Origin: Coccinella septempunctata
Taxonomy: Eukaryota; Arthropoda; Insecta; Coleoptera; Coccinellidae
Direction of reading: 5' to 3'
Length of the DNA stretch: 64,000 nucleotides
Assembly (NCBI RefSeq): GCF_907165205.1
Contig: NC_058193.1
Coordinates: 35,787,521 to 35,851,520, forward strand
Below the pieces are notes generated by a model, which was given only the letters and a program-made list of their open reading frames with translations, was not told the DNA's origin and did not search any database. This document shows positions 1-13,258 of the stretch, one piece after another (positions within the stretch are counted from its first letter, which is position 1; the number at the start of each line of letters is the position of its first letter). Made by a program: the position numbers and the translations under genes.

Positions 1-3000
1 GACCATTATGAATAACAAATTTCCTATCAACGTAATTGACAGTTAATTTGGGGACATATACGGATTATTATCTACGTATAGACGAGCACGTCTGCTGATT
101 AATTGGATTCCGTTTGATGCTTCGGTTAGGTAGGGCTGTTTGAAATTCGGAGGACGCATTTGCATGCGCCAAAAACAGTACGACCACCTGAAATTGCAGT
201 GACGTAACCTGGCGACCAGAAACGCCGAAAAATAAGGAAATTTCACCGTATCTGGACCAAGCTAACTCAACCTATACGTTCAGTCATTGAGAGTCTCAAA
301 ATATTCGTTTCACTGGGCTCAAATAGTAGTTATATGGTAATTCCAGTAATAAGAGGAAAGAGGATACTTTTGACAATTTGACAACGATGTTTTCCAAGCC
401 ATCTCTGGCTTTATCATATATAAAATGAACGGACTAAACCGCAATTCATAGAATAAGGCCAAATGGATCTTTCAAACTTATACCGAGTTCATAGACTTAG
501 AATATACATGTTATTATAAGTCTATGACCGAGTTTCAATAAGTTTCGATGATTCAATGAAGAAAAACAACAACTGAAAAACTCTTCCTTTGGCTGTAAGA
601 ACTTGGATAACGATTTTTCTGGTGTACAAGCGTTTTGGCCTTCCTGGCTCGCTGCTGCGTTCTTTTGCCAAGTGTGCACGCGGCTTCAAAAGAAACGCTG
701 CCTCACATCTGTCTAATGCACGAAATGCGTGAAAGAAATATAATCGCCACACGCCTCTCAGACCACTAAATAGTCGAAAAGTGAATATAAACTTGTTATT
801 ATGCAGATAAAAGTTGGCCAAGCTACACCTTGTACGGTAAGAACTAATGAATAATTATGAATTTCCTGTTATCAAGAGACAATCATACCCAATAAAATTA
901 TTGTGCTAGGGTTATACACCATATAATTCATTTTTAATTACGGCTATTCGCGGCTAATTTAATAGATTCCTGGCGAGATTATAAATTGAATGATTAGGTT
1001 AGGTTATGTCATGTTTCCAATTGGGCACGGACAAAGTACACATGAATATTCAAAAAATGCGATTATAACATTGTAAAGATACTTCCAACCGGGTAAATTA
1101 AATTTTAATTGATGACAGCAACACATCAATTAATTACAGCTATTTACTCCTTCCCACAACGTTTCTGTCCACATTTACTTCACAAACACATAAGCTGGAC
1201 TGCTGCAATGAACGTAAAAAAAATTATTTTTTCATTTTTTCATAAATATACTTCTCAACCCATTGTTTTATCGGACAAGAAGGCGAAAAGAGTGTCCAAC
1301 CCACATTTTCAAAGAGTTGAATCAAGATTACAGCATTTCTACAACCATCAATTAAATTCCTTCAAATGGTGGAATTCAACTCCTGAATGCAATCCTTCAT
1401 ATTCCGCAATATAGAGATAATTAACCTCCATGGAACATTAGAGGCTCGTACAGACACGAAAATGACCACTTATCATATTTCTATTGGAAACCTCATGAAA
1501 TTTTTCTATTTCCTCGTTTATAGGTTAATAATCGGTTTTGCTGCAATTCCCGGATCAAGACAAGGATAATTAGCTAACCGTTCACTTAGCTTAAACGACA
1601 GCTGATGGGAGATTCGAGGACACTCCTAAAATGTATAAAACTAATTGGCTCTTATTAACTTATTACCTTGGTAATTGCGATGGGAACAATCTCGAAGATT
1701 TATCTTGAAATGTCCGATTCACACGTGGAGAAACAGTTCCTGCGCCTTGCAGATATTTTTACTCTGCAGAATTAGCCTAATTTAACACTTCCAGTACATA
1801 TCGATGACAGCAATAAACGAAAGCATACATAAATTCTCAATAAACCCGCGTTAACTTGAAAAAAATTACCAAATCAATCGTGGAACCATAGAAGTGTTGA
1901 TTATGAGTCTATAATATGGAAATACACATGTCACAATTGAAACATATGTGAATATGTGGTCCTGCTAAGCTGGGGGTGGGTAAGTCGATATACGATGAAT
2001 TCACAGACAAGTTATATGTCACTATGTAGGAGAGTCTGTCCACATGAGTGAAATATGCAGGTTTTACTATAAAACGAATACTGAATGACTTGTGAAACCA
2101 TAGAAAATCTGAGTTCCGATCAAATATGTCGTATAGTCCTTGGAAAGGCAGCCATGGCCAAGAATCACCAGACCAGCAGTAACAGATCTATACGTCCAAT
2201 CTCTCTTAATGTGAATTAAGACCCATTAAAGGGGTATAATATTTCACATAGTCCCGCGGCCACAGAATTGAAACGTAAAGAACAAAAGCGTGATCTCGGA
2301 TCAAATTTAATTCCACGATTATTTATCGTAGCAACGGGTTTCTTCGGGTTCGAAATGAGGTTATGATCTACGAGGTCCGTAATGGGATCCACAGAGAAGG
2401 GCGGCCATAGAGTTGCCTCGCTGTAAGTTTGAAAACAATGAACATATTTCAGCGGGTGTTGGTTCGAGTGTTGGCGATTTCACAAGTCAATTAGGCATTC
2501 GCGTGATAAGACGCCATTAGGAACGATGTGGGGAATGGTAGAGATCCAGGCGGCGTTGCCGTTTTGGTTTGTTTCGAATCGAGAAAAGAAATGAATATCG
2601 CCCTGGATTGTCCACCCCTGAACAATGCAAATACATCGAAATTTGGTAAGAATCTCGAGTGTCATCATAGACATAGTCTCTATGTCTATGAGTGTCATAT
2701 CCGATCACCGATGTTTTGATTCATAAAGTTGTAAATTCAAGATGAAGAACCTTTAGATTTATCTTTTCTTACTTTTGAAAAGACTTTATTTTTCTGCGAT
2801 CCCTATCGTATGCAGACTTGAATAAATCCAGTCACCTTTTAAGGAATAATTCAAATTGGAAGGAGGGCGAAAAAAACGCATTACCTCCGGTCTGAATATC
2901 AATAATTCTACATTAATTCATTCTAACTTCCCATTTACAAGTTTTTAGCGTCGCAATTAAGACATTGGAATATATTAGTGCGAAGCAAATCTGTCAATTA

Positions 3001-3276
3001 TACACACTTTTTGCGATGTCTTTATTAAATAAATAAGGTTAAATTAATTGTCGACCGTTAAAATTATGACGTTTAGTACATGGATCCAGAGAAATAGTGT
3101 TGATGCGAAGGTTTACAAGTTGGACTCTAGAACGACATTGATGTTTACACACAGAGTCTTCGACTTTAACATGAATTCTGAAACTATTCGCATAAAATGT
3201 AGTTCTCCGAATTTTCTTAAGGTTTTATCGTGAAAAATGGACATTGAAAATGTCCTTCTTGCCATAAAATAATTAT
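1..3276. other. Gene-free stretch, probably intron or 3' flank of ems
   Basis: No open reading frame here has recognisable protein features, and no RNA gene was seen. I looked on the minus strand for a homeobox exon that would continue the ems-like gene at 10819-11392, using the reverse complement of the conserved WFQNRR motif, and did not find it. If that gene has the usual exon order, this stretch is part of its long first intron. Confidence 0.5.
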
Positions 3277-3360
3277 ACAGGGTAAGTGTTTAATTCGTAC
3301 AAATATTTCAACAGTAGATTATTGAGGTCAAAAGAACCACTTTTTCCTTTACCAGAAGGT
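3277..3360 (+). repeat. Single terminus of a long-TIR MITE-like element
   Basis: The sequence from 3277 (acagggtaagtgtttaattc, then a 'caacagtagatt' block and 'gaggtcaaaagaa') matches the left terminus of the element at 6944-7636. The internal part of that element was not seen next to it, so this is a solo end or a decayed copy. Confidence 0.6.
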
Positions 3361-6300
3361 AATCAATCTCTTCATTCTAATTGATTTTATTTGATTCAAA
3401 AAATCAGTGCCTTAAGGTAGAATCCGCGAACTGCAATAAAACGCAGTAATGTAGTACTCCCAAAGTCAACCTACCATTTGAGCAACAGCATAATATTGTT
3501 ATATTAGGTATACGATTCGATAAAGCCTTTGTATGCAAAGTAGCTTGCAGTAAACGCGAAATAACTACAAATAGTTACAAATTGTATGAATCTACTTCAT
3601 CCCGCTATGTCTCCATTCTCTTATTCGAGAAGCAATAGCTCTGGAACCTTATATATAAACGTTTTCTTAAATTTCGAGAGAACTTGTTACTATATCAATA
3701 AGAAGTCATACTCTGTTTGGCCTTTTGGCTATACAAACTTCCACAAATATACTGCCTGATATTCTAAGGGGTGGTTATCAACTTGAAAAGTCTTGTATTC
3801 ACCGTATAATCGTCCACCAATTTTCCTTGATTGCTCCGCTCGTTGTTAAATTGAAAATATTGTAATTTGTAGGTAATTTCTATTATTTTTGCCTTAAGTT
3901 GTACACCATGGGACTTCTGGGGAAGAAAAACCTTGATGGCTGTTTCGACCATCAGAGTATCCTTCGTTTTATCAGGGATCGATCCACTTTTAACATTTTT
4001 TCTCTTCTATATTGATGCGTAGAAGTGATATCGAGTCGTTCTGATGCCTACTAGGTGATTGCTGATTGTTCTTCTGTTATATAAATTTTAAGCCTGCTAT
4101 AATTTTGTTGTAAGCGTCTTTTCCAAGGATCTAAATTGTACTTAGAAAGGTTAATTCTTCTCTTAATGAGTCTTTCGTTGGTTTTTAATGTGAAGAATAT
4201 CCACAGATGAATTCCATGCCATCGTTTTCTCTTTTTATCTTTCGAATTCAGATGAAAGTTGTTATCATTGTTTTTTTTTTGAGTTTTTGATAAGGTTAAC
4301 CTCATTTCCTCTTTCCAGTTGTTCTCCCACTAGGACATACGCGAAAAATATCCGTTATAAACACACAAAAGATTTTATATACGTCCGATTTAGGCGTCCA
4401 TAAAACGAACCGCCATTGTAGAGGGTGCCCCTGATAAAAAAGCCCCGTAGTTGATCTATTTTTTGACGTCTCATTCACGCTCAGATGACCCGATAACAAG
4501 GGACTCTTTATAAGGGCGTGAAAGTAGATTAAGGCTATTGTGAACTGCGCATTATTAAATTAAACAATTCAGAAGTCAATCATACACGGCAGAGGGGTCC
4601 TACACGTGACGTTCCCATCGGTCGACTCTGAATACTTGAAAAATCACGTTGATTCAGCATTCACAATGGAAAAAGACTTGAAAATATTCTTCTTCGATCA
4701 AAAATAAAACATCGAGTTAGTGACTAATGACAACAGTATCTATACTTCGAGACCAAGAAGGATTGTTCATTATTCCAACAACCATTTATTCAGAAGTAAA
4801 TGTTTCTTCTCACTTAAAATTCTACGGGTGTCCTCATGAATCCTAATCTTCATTTAATAATAATTTAAATTCCTGTAAGGTAGGGACGTTAACATACTCA
4901 TATGCTTATATTTTTTGCATTGTAAAATTAGCGATTGTTTTAATACCAAATGCGTCCATTCTTCGAATACAAATCGACGTCTATCTGGTTATTTATCTGT
5001 TTTATCGGAATAATTGCACATTTTAATTACCAAAAGCGACACAGGTGGCCTTAAATAACGGCAATAAATTTGAACATTTAGAGAAATACAAGACTGAATG
5101 TAGAAATATGGCGCGTATGGAAAGTCAATCAGTAGAAAATTTGTTTGTGTTGCGGGATTCTCGATTTCATATTCAAAGAACGTCGTTTCGATGATGGTTA
5201 CCAGGAAGAATGGTGTAAAAAGGTTATAAGAGTTGGTTTCATTCGTTTAATTATTGTATGAATCATGGATCAATAACATTTCTGTCAGCTTTCCAAATCG
5301 ATGAATGATAAAATCTAGGAAACGTTTTTTTGGAATTTTAATCTCTTTACTCCCTGGTCTAGAAACGAATGAATAATAAGTGGGAGACTATCAAAGTACA
5401 ATTCATCCATACTGTATTCAATAATAAACCAAAATTGTGTTCAATACAGAGGTTCCCAACCTTTTTATTGACAGAGGTGTAATTTGGGGAGTGTAATCTA
5501 CGTGATGTCCAAAAAATTTTCCATTGATTTCGTTATATGTCAAGAAATATTCCATAGAAAAGGGTTTCAGTTCCTAATCATCCACTTCCCAGCTACTTTC
5601 GAAGAAACTTTCAGCAAAACCAACAATGAAACAAATATTTTACGATTAATCTGAAAATTAGTCAAATTTTGACTTTTTCAAAACACACATAGTCTGATTC
5701 AATGCAGAATTATATGAGTGTTCCACAACTGTAAAGTAGCTGAGTCGGTATTGGGTTTTCTTGGAGAGATAAACGGAAAACTAAAAGAACATCGTTTCTG
5801 AGAGCACATTTTTGGCCACCAAAAGTTGGTCTCAACTTCTGAGTAGTTCTAAAGGGTGAAAATGAAGCTACTGAAACAACAAAACATCTGGTAGAGATAA
5901 AATCCTTAATGAATCTCAATTTGACCGGATAGTCCTTTTCTAGATATGGAAAATACTGGCAAGGGCTCATTCTACAGCTTACAACCTTTATTTGGGATTT
6001 TTTGATTGTACTCTAACCATTTTCGAATTGCAGCACAAAATCAATTGCAAGTTGAAGCTGCTCGAAGTCGGAGCCGCTCATTTCAATGTGTTTATGCACC
6101 TTTATCTTTATGTTCCCTCGTATTACAGTTGTTGGTTGTTGTAAGCCATATATCTCATTGTGAAATCCCAGTGGGCCCTCAAGAAAGTCGTAAAAACATA
6201 GAGATTTATATCAGGTTCTGTTGAAATTCGGTTGATAATTACCGCCGGCTCCGTTAATGACTCTATAATTCGTTGAGAATTTTATAACAGCCGTCTATGA

Positions 6301-6943
6301 ATTAATTTTCAAAACGATTCGTTTTCTTTCTGTCGGTTGGAAATCGAGCTGTAACCAGCAATTACATTCAATTATTTCCATCAAGGGACATTAGGAAGAG
6401 GTGTTTTTAAAAACTACTTAAGACTTCTCTAATTGTTAAATAAATGCAGTATTGAAACGCGTTATGTTGCTTGGGGTATTGTTCGAAGAGATTTCATACG
6501 GAATAATTAGCTCAAGATATCACTTCACACTCATCCTGGATACTACTGTTGGATTTTTTTACGATGCTTTATCGCGCTGAATCGTGATCATTATCCTTAT
6601 GGGGAAAGAGAAACGGGTCATTTGGGAAAAACACGCATATCATTATCAAGATTCACACATCGATAACCAGAGGGAAATCTAATGACATAACCATATACGA
6701 AAAGGTGTATAACCTCATCAAAACTTCCTCTATCAATTTTAACACCGGTCCACTAAATGCATTACCGATATGTAATCATTAACTATCGTTTTTTATTTCG
6801 TTTCACACAAGAGTTGCCAGATTCCAACATAACCCATTCATCTGAAGATGCCATAGGAAGTTCTGATTCCAGATTAGTACTACTCAGGAAAAAGGAGCTC
6901 AAAAATGTGTCTGTAATTTTGCCCACCCTGTACATACAAGTAT
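3361..6943. other. Gene-free stretch
   Basis: AT-rich non-coding sequence. Small ORFs (for example 5710-5970 minus and 6006-6224 plus) show no domain, signal peptide or splice context that I recognise. A 'caccctgta' at about 6924-6932 faces the element starting at 6944 and may be the end of a second degenerate repeat. Confidence 0.5.
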
Positions 6944-7636
6944 ACAGGGTGAGTCTTTGACTCGTACATATATTTTAACAGTAGATTCTTGAGGTAAAAA
7001 GAAACACTTTTCCCCTTTACTATTTTTTCCGATTCGGCTCTGATAAAAATATATATCCATTTTAAATTTTCACAATGAGCTATGCCACCCCTGGAGAAAC
7101 AAAATTACCTTCAGAATAACTAGCTAAATTTGTGACACTTGACATCTGTGGATCTTTTAAACAGGGTTGTATTCAGGCAAAGTATCCAATTGTTCACAGA
7201 TATTTTTCATTTTTGAAAATCAATTACTCGAAAACGGCGCATTATACGAGGAAATATGAAGAATACTTTCATTCTACAAAACGTTCAAATATCCATTATA
7301 TAACATCCAACTTAGTTTCAATTGTTCGGTTCTTTGAATTTTTGGTATTTTTATGGTACGTAATGGTCATAATGAGAAAACTGGAAGACGTGGGTGATAT
7401 CTTGTGTTCGAAAAAGATTCATTAAATAGATGAAAAACTATATTCCGAAATTCATTTCATTCGATAAAACCGTTTGTGAGATAAAACTAAAAATAACTTT
7501 TTTTATGATTTTTCAACACTCTGTATCTTTCAAACCGAGCTGATTTGGAAAAAATGGTATAGGAAAAAAGCGTTCCTTTTAACCTCAAGAATCTACTGTT
7601 AAAATATTTGTACGAGTCAAAGACTCATATGAGTCT
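6944..7636 (+). repeat. MITE-like element with terminal inverted repeats of about 60 bp (copy B)
   Basis: The left end runs acagggtgagtctttgactc, then through 'gtacatatattttaacagtagattc' and 'ttgaggtaaaaagaaacac'. The right end repeats this as its reverse complement ('aacctcaagaatctactgtt', 'gtacgagtcaaagactc'). The interior has no transposase, so the element is non-autonomous. Interior landmarks are 'gccacccctggag', 'cttttaaacagggttgtattc' and 'ctcgaaaacggcgcattata'. The same landmarks occur at 8716-9252 (inverted) and 13259-13795 (same orientation). The outermost bases of the right terminus have diverged. Confidence 0.85.
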
Positions 7637-7899
7637 TCAAGGAATGCTGACAGTGCTAGAGATAATTCTCAAAAACGCCTTCCAAATGGGGTAAAGCCGG
7701 GAAATCGATGGCAATTAGACTGTAACAAACGACTGTAATGTACGATAAAAGGTGCCTTATGTTGACCGCCTCGGGGCTCCTTCAACGAGGCTATGAATCG
7801 ATGATACCCACCTGTGGAAATCGCTGCCTAAGATCCAGATGCTTTCCGCTAATTTATTCCTAGACAAATCGTCGACTTTGATAGGCGGCCGAAGACTGC

Positions 7900-8350
7900 C
7901 AAAAAGGTATGAAACAAATTACCGCGGCATAATTACCGCCCGAATTACCGCTCCTCACATGCGAGAGAGCAATCTATGATGTAAATGGGCGCTGAGTAAA
8001 AGGAGTTAAACAACGCCCGAATTATGATAATTCTTGGAGGTATTAAGAACGGCTGATTATAGGCCTTTTTGGTAGATACTGATCGTGAAATACCTTGAAC
8101 CGCGGTAATTATTTACACATTAGCAATGGAGCTAATTATATCTAGGAGCCGTACACGGTTATTAGATGTTATACTCCTGAAATTAATACTTGGCAGTGTA
8201 ATCGGTATACGCGGTTAAAAAGGGCATTAATTGGTCGCTCGGCTGGTACCCTAGGCGACATGCAAATGGGCAGACACCGCAACTTTCGTTGTATCCACCG
8301 ATGTTACTGTTATTACACCTACGGACTGCCGTCAAATGGGTAATTTTGTA
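7900..8350. promoter_or_regulatory. Candidate cis-regulatory module with repeated AATTACCGC words
   Basis: Three closely spaced 'aattaccgc' words (about 7918-7955) are followed by several TAATTA/AATTAT words (for example 'gaattatgataattc', 'ggtaattatttac', 'gctaattatatc'). The stretch is non-coding and lies 2.5-3.5 kb downstream of the ems first exon, presumably in its intron. Clustered homeodomain-core words near a homeobox gene fit an enhancer, but short AT-rich words are expected by chance in this base composition. The call is inference. Confidence 0.25.
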
Positions 8351-8715
8351 TATCAATTTGCTCGGCGGTTTTCCTTATCTACGCGTATATCGAAACTGAG
8401 GTGTTCGGAAGTTGTTGGGACTGCTCCCTTGGTGTGAAATGGTGAAAATAATGATACAGATGAGGAAATTTGAAATTAACGCTTTTTTACACCGGAAATC
8501 AATATGCATAATTAGGAAGTGTGAAAAATTACAGTATCAACTGGGCGTCTAATCGGTTGGCGTCTGACAGTCCGTAAGAAATGAAAACCATTCCATTCAG
8601 CTTATATATTCCTCAGAATTTTTCAATTCATTTTCATTGTTAAATTAACTTCTGAACGGAAAAACTGATGCAGTTAAAAACCACCAGAGGAATTTTGCGT
8701 AGTCTCAAGCATAGG

Positions 8716-9252
8716 TAAGTAGTCTTTGACTTGTACATACTTATATTATTTCAACAGATGATTCTGAGTTCAAAAGAAACACTTTTTCCCTTTACTATTT
8801 TTTCCAGTTTGGCTCGGTTCAAAAGATACAAGCTGTTGAAAATCCATAAAAAATGTTATTTTCAGTTATATCCCACAAACGGTATTATCGAAGGGGATGA
8901 TTTTCGAAAAAATGTTTTGCTTTGACGTGATGAATCTTCCATGAACACAAAATTCCAGTTTCTTCATTATATGACCATTACATACCAGAAAAATACAAAA
9001 AAATGTGGGAAATTCCAAAAATTGGGTGGCTGAATACAACCCTGTTTAAATCCACAGATGTGTAACGTCATAGATTTAGCTTGTTATTCTGGAGGGAATT
9101 TTCTTTATCCAGGGGTGGCATAAGGAAATTAAAACTCAAAATGGCTATATACAGGTCGCACCGGAAAATATGCTAAAGGAAAAAATTGTTTCTCTTCACC
9201 TCAACAATCTCCTGTTGAAATGTATGTACAACTCTAACACTCATCCTGTATT
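8716..9252 (-). repeat. MITE-like element, inverted copy (copy C)
   Basis: This is the same family as 6944-7636 in the opposite orientation. The interior reads as the reverse complement ('gaatacaaccctgtttaaa', 'ttccag' region, 'ccaggggtggcat'). The ends are 'gtctttgacttgtacat' on the left and 'caactctaacactcatcctgt' on the right. It is about 150 bp shorter than copy B, so internal deletions are present. No coding capacity. Confidence 0.8.
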
Positions 9253-10420
9253 CACGAAATTTATTGCAATCGACATGAACTGTGTTGGTTAAGTTAACTG
9301 TTAATTCGTTTTAATGAAGATTTTTCTAGAAAATTGTGAAAAAATCAATTCACAAACGTATTTACGAACCTTATTTGCTATTGCACACGTTTAATTTAAA
9401 AAAAAAATATGTGAAATTGATGCCATAACTTCGTATTATATTATGTTATCTGATATACATTACAAATCTCACTTCTGATTGCACAAATGGTTTAATGTTT
9501 CCCTTCATATTTCATTGCGCTTCCATGGAATTAATAGAGGAAGGTTAATAATATATTCCTATGGAACAACTGTGCCTTTATTACCTGCTGAAGGAAATGA
9601 AATCATGTTAAAACGTCCATGTATGATAAAACTTTAAATAGAAGTTGTAATTGATCGAGAATGATATAATATATTTTGATGCTCAAGCTCAAGAATACAT
9701 TTATAATTGAACCTCAACGTGCATATGATCTTGTCTAGTCTTTAGTTAGAACTATTTACATACTTCATTTTATAGCTGTATAAGTTCCGGTCAAGCAATA
9801 ATTATCACGTTTAAAGACTGTGATTACCCTATTAGCTAATGAATAAATTAAACATATTACATCGAATTTCCAACATTCCAATTCGGGTTTGTAATTGGAA
9901 TCGTATTTATGTTAGAAAGTTGAGAACGTTCAAGAAACTTCAATTAGGTTTAGTGCTAGATGAACAAATGCGCGCAAAGCAAACCTCCTGAGTCGAAGTA
10001 AAATTGAAACTCATCGAAACTAGTGAAATGAGGTCATAAGAATCCTTTGACTCATCAAATGTTCTTTAACTCCTTGATGAAGTTGAGCAAATATTTTGTC
10101 ATTGGACATTAACTAAAGGGTCTTATACGAAAGAACCATTTGACAACTAGGTTCAAGATCTTTTTCAGCCCAATATAGTCAGAATTTTCCTCCGTTTACA
10201 GTACATGAAAGTAAACAGAAACTCTAAACTTCATTTCTCCGAGGATCTTCTTCCTTGCGGATAAGCATAAAATGACACCAATGGCGTAATGGTGGTGTGA
10301 GTAGCTAGGGAGCTGCAAAGCCTTCAACTTCTATTCATATAGGTTCAAAAATAAGGTAGGTATGTACCTGGACCCTAAGGACTCAAAGGAAACGAAAAAA
10401 CATTTCTACTAGCTACTAGA
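9253..10420. other. Gene-free stretch
   Basis: AT-rich sequence without a recognisable exon, RNA gene or repeat. It probably belongs to the first intron of the ems-like gene. Confidence 0.5.
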
Positions 10421-10620
10421 GATTGTGCTCAACCATCCGTATAGGAACAAGACCCTTTTGAGCTAAAAGGAAAAGCATCTAGAAGATTTAAATCACTCAA
10501 ATATTCCTCCAGAAATCGAAAACCTGTGTGAATCAGATTGTGCTCAACTACCCTTATAGAAACAAGACCTTTTTGAGCTAAAAAGCACTCAAAACTCCTC
10601 CAGAAATCAAAAACCAAGGA
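10421..10620. repeat. Local tandem duplication, about 115-bp period
   Basis: 'gattgtgctcaac' occurs at 10421 and 10536. It is followed in both copies by similar 'tatag(g/a)aacaagacc' and 'tttgagctaaaa' blocks and by 'cctccagaaatc'. The second copy has lost part of the middle. Two copies only. Confidence 0.7.
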
Positions 10621-10818
10621 ACAAAGCGTGATATCAGTTATAGAGGACGAGGGGTTTACCCATCAGGCACTCATATGAGCTAGTGGAGAAAACAACATCA
10701 AAACCAGGAGCTGCAAGGTCTGTAGAATGAGCGCATTGAGCAAAGAAGCAGGAAAACATAATAAAGATCAAACGACGGTGAGTATATCCCTAATTTCTAC
10801 TTGGAAAACTTCTCTTAC

Positions 10819-11392
10819 CTCCTGGAAACCGATGTGGGAATATCCTGCCGTGCCTGGATAAGAGCCACGGGTAAAGGGGATAACTGTCTCTTGGTGGAGT
10901 GTGAGGATTCAAGGGTGACGGCTGATTGAACTGGTGCTGCCCCGAGCTAAGAGCCGCTGCCAGAGCAGCGCCTTGAAAATGAGCAGCCAAGGCGAAAGGA
11001 TGCTGACCAGGGTGATTATGCATGAGCTCAGGCTGCATGAAGCCACCTTTGGACATCATGTTGCCCTCATACGTCGGGCTCGGCCTAACCAAGGTATGCG
11101 CCGGAATCCCAGGCACCATGATCGGGGGTTTTGGAGAGCCTATGGGCGATCTTTGAGGTGAACCGTTCAGCCTATTGTCCGTGTCACTGGAAGGGCTCAA
11201 AGGCGCCGAGCTCTCCGAGAAATGAACCGGCGACGAGTGCGGACTGGATGGCTGATTCGCACCACCCACTATAGAGTCTATTGAGAACCCGATTTTTGGC
11301 TTGGACGGCACTGCCACTATTGGTGTAGGTGCCAGAGGCATCATGTTTGTCTTCACCAAACTGTCTCGGAAGTAATCTAGCTGCGCCAACAT
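10819..11392 (-). CDS. ems: empty spiracles-like homeobox protein, first coding exon (partial)
   Basis: This exon encodes the N-terminal part of an Ems/Emx-type homeodomain transcription factor, a nuclear protein that patterns the head and anterior nervous system in insects. Visible signatures are the 'KPKIGFSIDSIVG' motif near residues 32-44, a Ser/Pro-rich linker, an Ala/His-rich stretch, and the family motif 'YPLYPWLLSRHGRIFPHRF' just before a strong donor (AG|GTAAGAG at 10819/10818). The homeobox lies in a later exon and is not in this window on the left, so the gene is cut by the window edge. The first ATG (11392) gives MLAQLDYF. The Met pair at residues 17-18 sits closer to the conserved block and could be the real start. 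GC is higher than in surrounding DNA, and there are no stops across 191 codons. Confidence 0.88.
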
Positions 11393-11399
11393 CGGGAGA

Positions 11400-12060
11400 T
11401 CTTCAGAGAGGCGCGATTCCGAAGTTGGTCATCGTTGAGCACAATCCGTCGGAAGTAGACCACTCAAACACAATTCACTGCACTCTGCGCCCAAACGATG
11501 ATCTCTATCAGAAGCTGTCCTTGCTCGACCAACGTCACAAACCGACGTGCATCAATTAACGTTGAAAAAAATCAAAACGCGACGTTTACGTTTTTAACAT
11601 TCCTTAACCATGCTACCGTAAGCAAATCTCTTTAGCTAATAAACTGATCAACCTATCTTCTTACGGTGGCTAACTGGAGGGGACGTTTGGGCGCGAGTGG
11701 GGGACATTAAGGACCCGCCGCTTTGCTATTGGCCGTCGCGAAGAGCCTGCTCTAACTGCGACGATCGCCGATTGGCCGGCAGCCTCTATTTGGCAGTTAA
11801 TAGCTGGTATGTTCCTCCCCCTTCCACGGCTCCGGTTTCGGAACGGGTTTATAGAAATAAATGTTCAATTATCACACTTACGACTCACCCTTTGGTTTGT
11901 TTTAAAACAAACAGGTTGTTAGTTCTTTTTCCGAAGCGAGATGATCAGTTGACATTTCATCGTTTTTCTGGCTCTATGTTCGTGCTGCGGAACGCCTCGA
12001 TTTGCGCGCGCATTCCTAGAGGTGGAGTTAGGATAGGCTGGAGTTAACGCTGATAGCGTT
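11400..12060 (-). promoter_or_regulatory. 5' UTR and promoter region of the ems-like gene
   Basis: Sequence immediately upstream of the ems start codon is clearly GC-richer than the rest of the region, with many CpG steps (for example 11690-11800 and 11990-12060). It has no convincing ORF of its own. Position and composition fit a promoter plus 5' UTR. I could not identify a TATA box or initiator with confidence. Confidence 0.4.
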
Positions 12061-12671
12061 TCGGAGTGGAGTTAATAAACTGGCACTCGTGGTGATTAAG
12101 AATTAAATTATATCGGCTGGATGCGAAGAAGTCGGAACTTCGGAATTGGGATTATGCCGCTATCGGCAGGAGGTCTAACATAAAAATTTATGAGATATCC
12201 CGAAAGTGCCTGTTTGAATTTTTTTTAGATACTTGAAAATTAGAAATGAAATGAGGTAAGGAAATGTAAAGTTTTCCAGTTGAGCGCTGCCTCTGCTTAC
12301 AGACTCACAGAATCTCCTTAATAAAAACAATTCTTTCCTAGAACTAGAACCCACATAACTATTCGAAATCATTTAAACTTTTTTTTCTATTAGCTTCACC
12401 AGATCACAGGGATGAGGCTCAAGGTAATTCATAATCATAATCGTCTTCATTCTTAGGTGATTACATTATCTTTAGGTATCCATAAGAACATAATGCCTTT
12501 TTGTTTTTCATTTAACTGATTTATTTTTTCATTTATTAACTCTCTTTGATATACACAAAAGGAGTTAATTGATATATGTAATTAACTGTCACAGAAATCG
12601 AAAAATTAATTTTTTTTAGTACACTATACTTCTGAATATTTTTATTCTTTGGTATTGAAAGTATAATTTTT

Positions 12672-12921
12672 ATAGGCTGAAATAAACGTTTTATGTGGGG
12701 GGGCACCCCTTAGGGAGGTCTGAGGTGACCGCCCCCGAGGTATAAAGATGTTGGATAAAGAAGAAGTACAAAAATTCTAGAAATGGCTAAAAACCACGAA
12801 GAATCTCCAGAATAGCTGCTTTTTACTGTTATTTTACTATTTCTCTATTTTCCTGGGGGGGGGGCACCATGGGTATCTGGGAGGGACATAGCCCCCCTGC
12901 CCCCCGTCTATTTCTACCTAT
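12672..12921. repeat. Small MITE-like element with G-rich ends
   Basis: The left end 'ataggctgaaataaacg' (12672) and the reverse complement of the right end 'ataggtagaaatagacg' (12905-12921) match at 14 of 17 positions. Inside are a run of seven G at 12697-12703, ten G at 12855-12864 and two runs of six C at 12892-12905. No ORF. Unrelated in sequence to the 6944-7636 family. Confidence 0.55.
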
Positions 12922-13258
12922 GACAAAAATTATTGAATAAACAAAAAAATCATTTTAATGCACTTCATTTTTTTATTCTATGAACTTATATATTATATGA
13001 TACAATAGGTAGGTATCTACCTACTATACCTATATACTAAATGAAAATCATCATAACACTTGTTGAACATTTTGAAGTTGCTTTCATAAACTGTCAACCA
13101 AACCTAAAAGCCAGAAAATTCAACATCTAGATTAATTTATAATGTAAACATATAAATTTAATAAATTCTTGCACGGTTTAATTGTATTTTGTATTTCAAA
13201 CTTTATTTCAAACTTTATTTCAATGTATAGAAAAGGAAAAAACATTTATATTGGAATA

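Noticed and set aside
522..821. 99-codon minus-strand ORF
   Set aside because: No domain, no splice context, composition like the neighbouring AT-rich DNA; length is within chance for this window.
1109..1414. 101-codon plus-strand ORF
   Set aside because: The translated sequence shows no recognised motif and no coding signals; judged a chance ORF.
7132..7425. 97-codon plus-strand ORF
   Set aside because: Lies entirely inside the non-autonomous repeat 6944-7636; other copies do not keep this frame.
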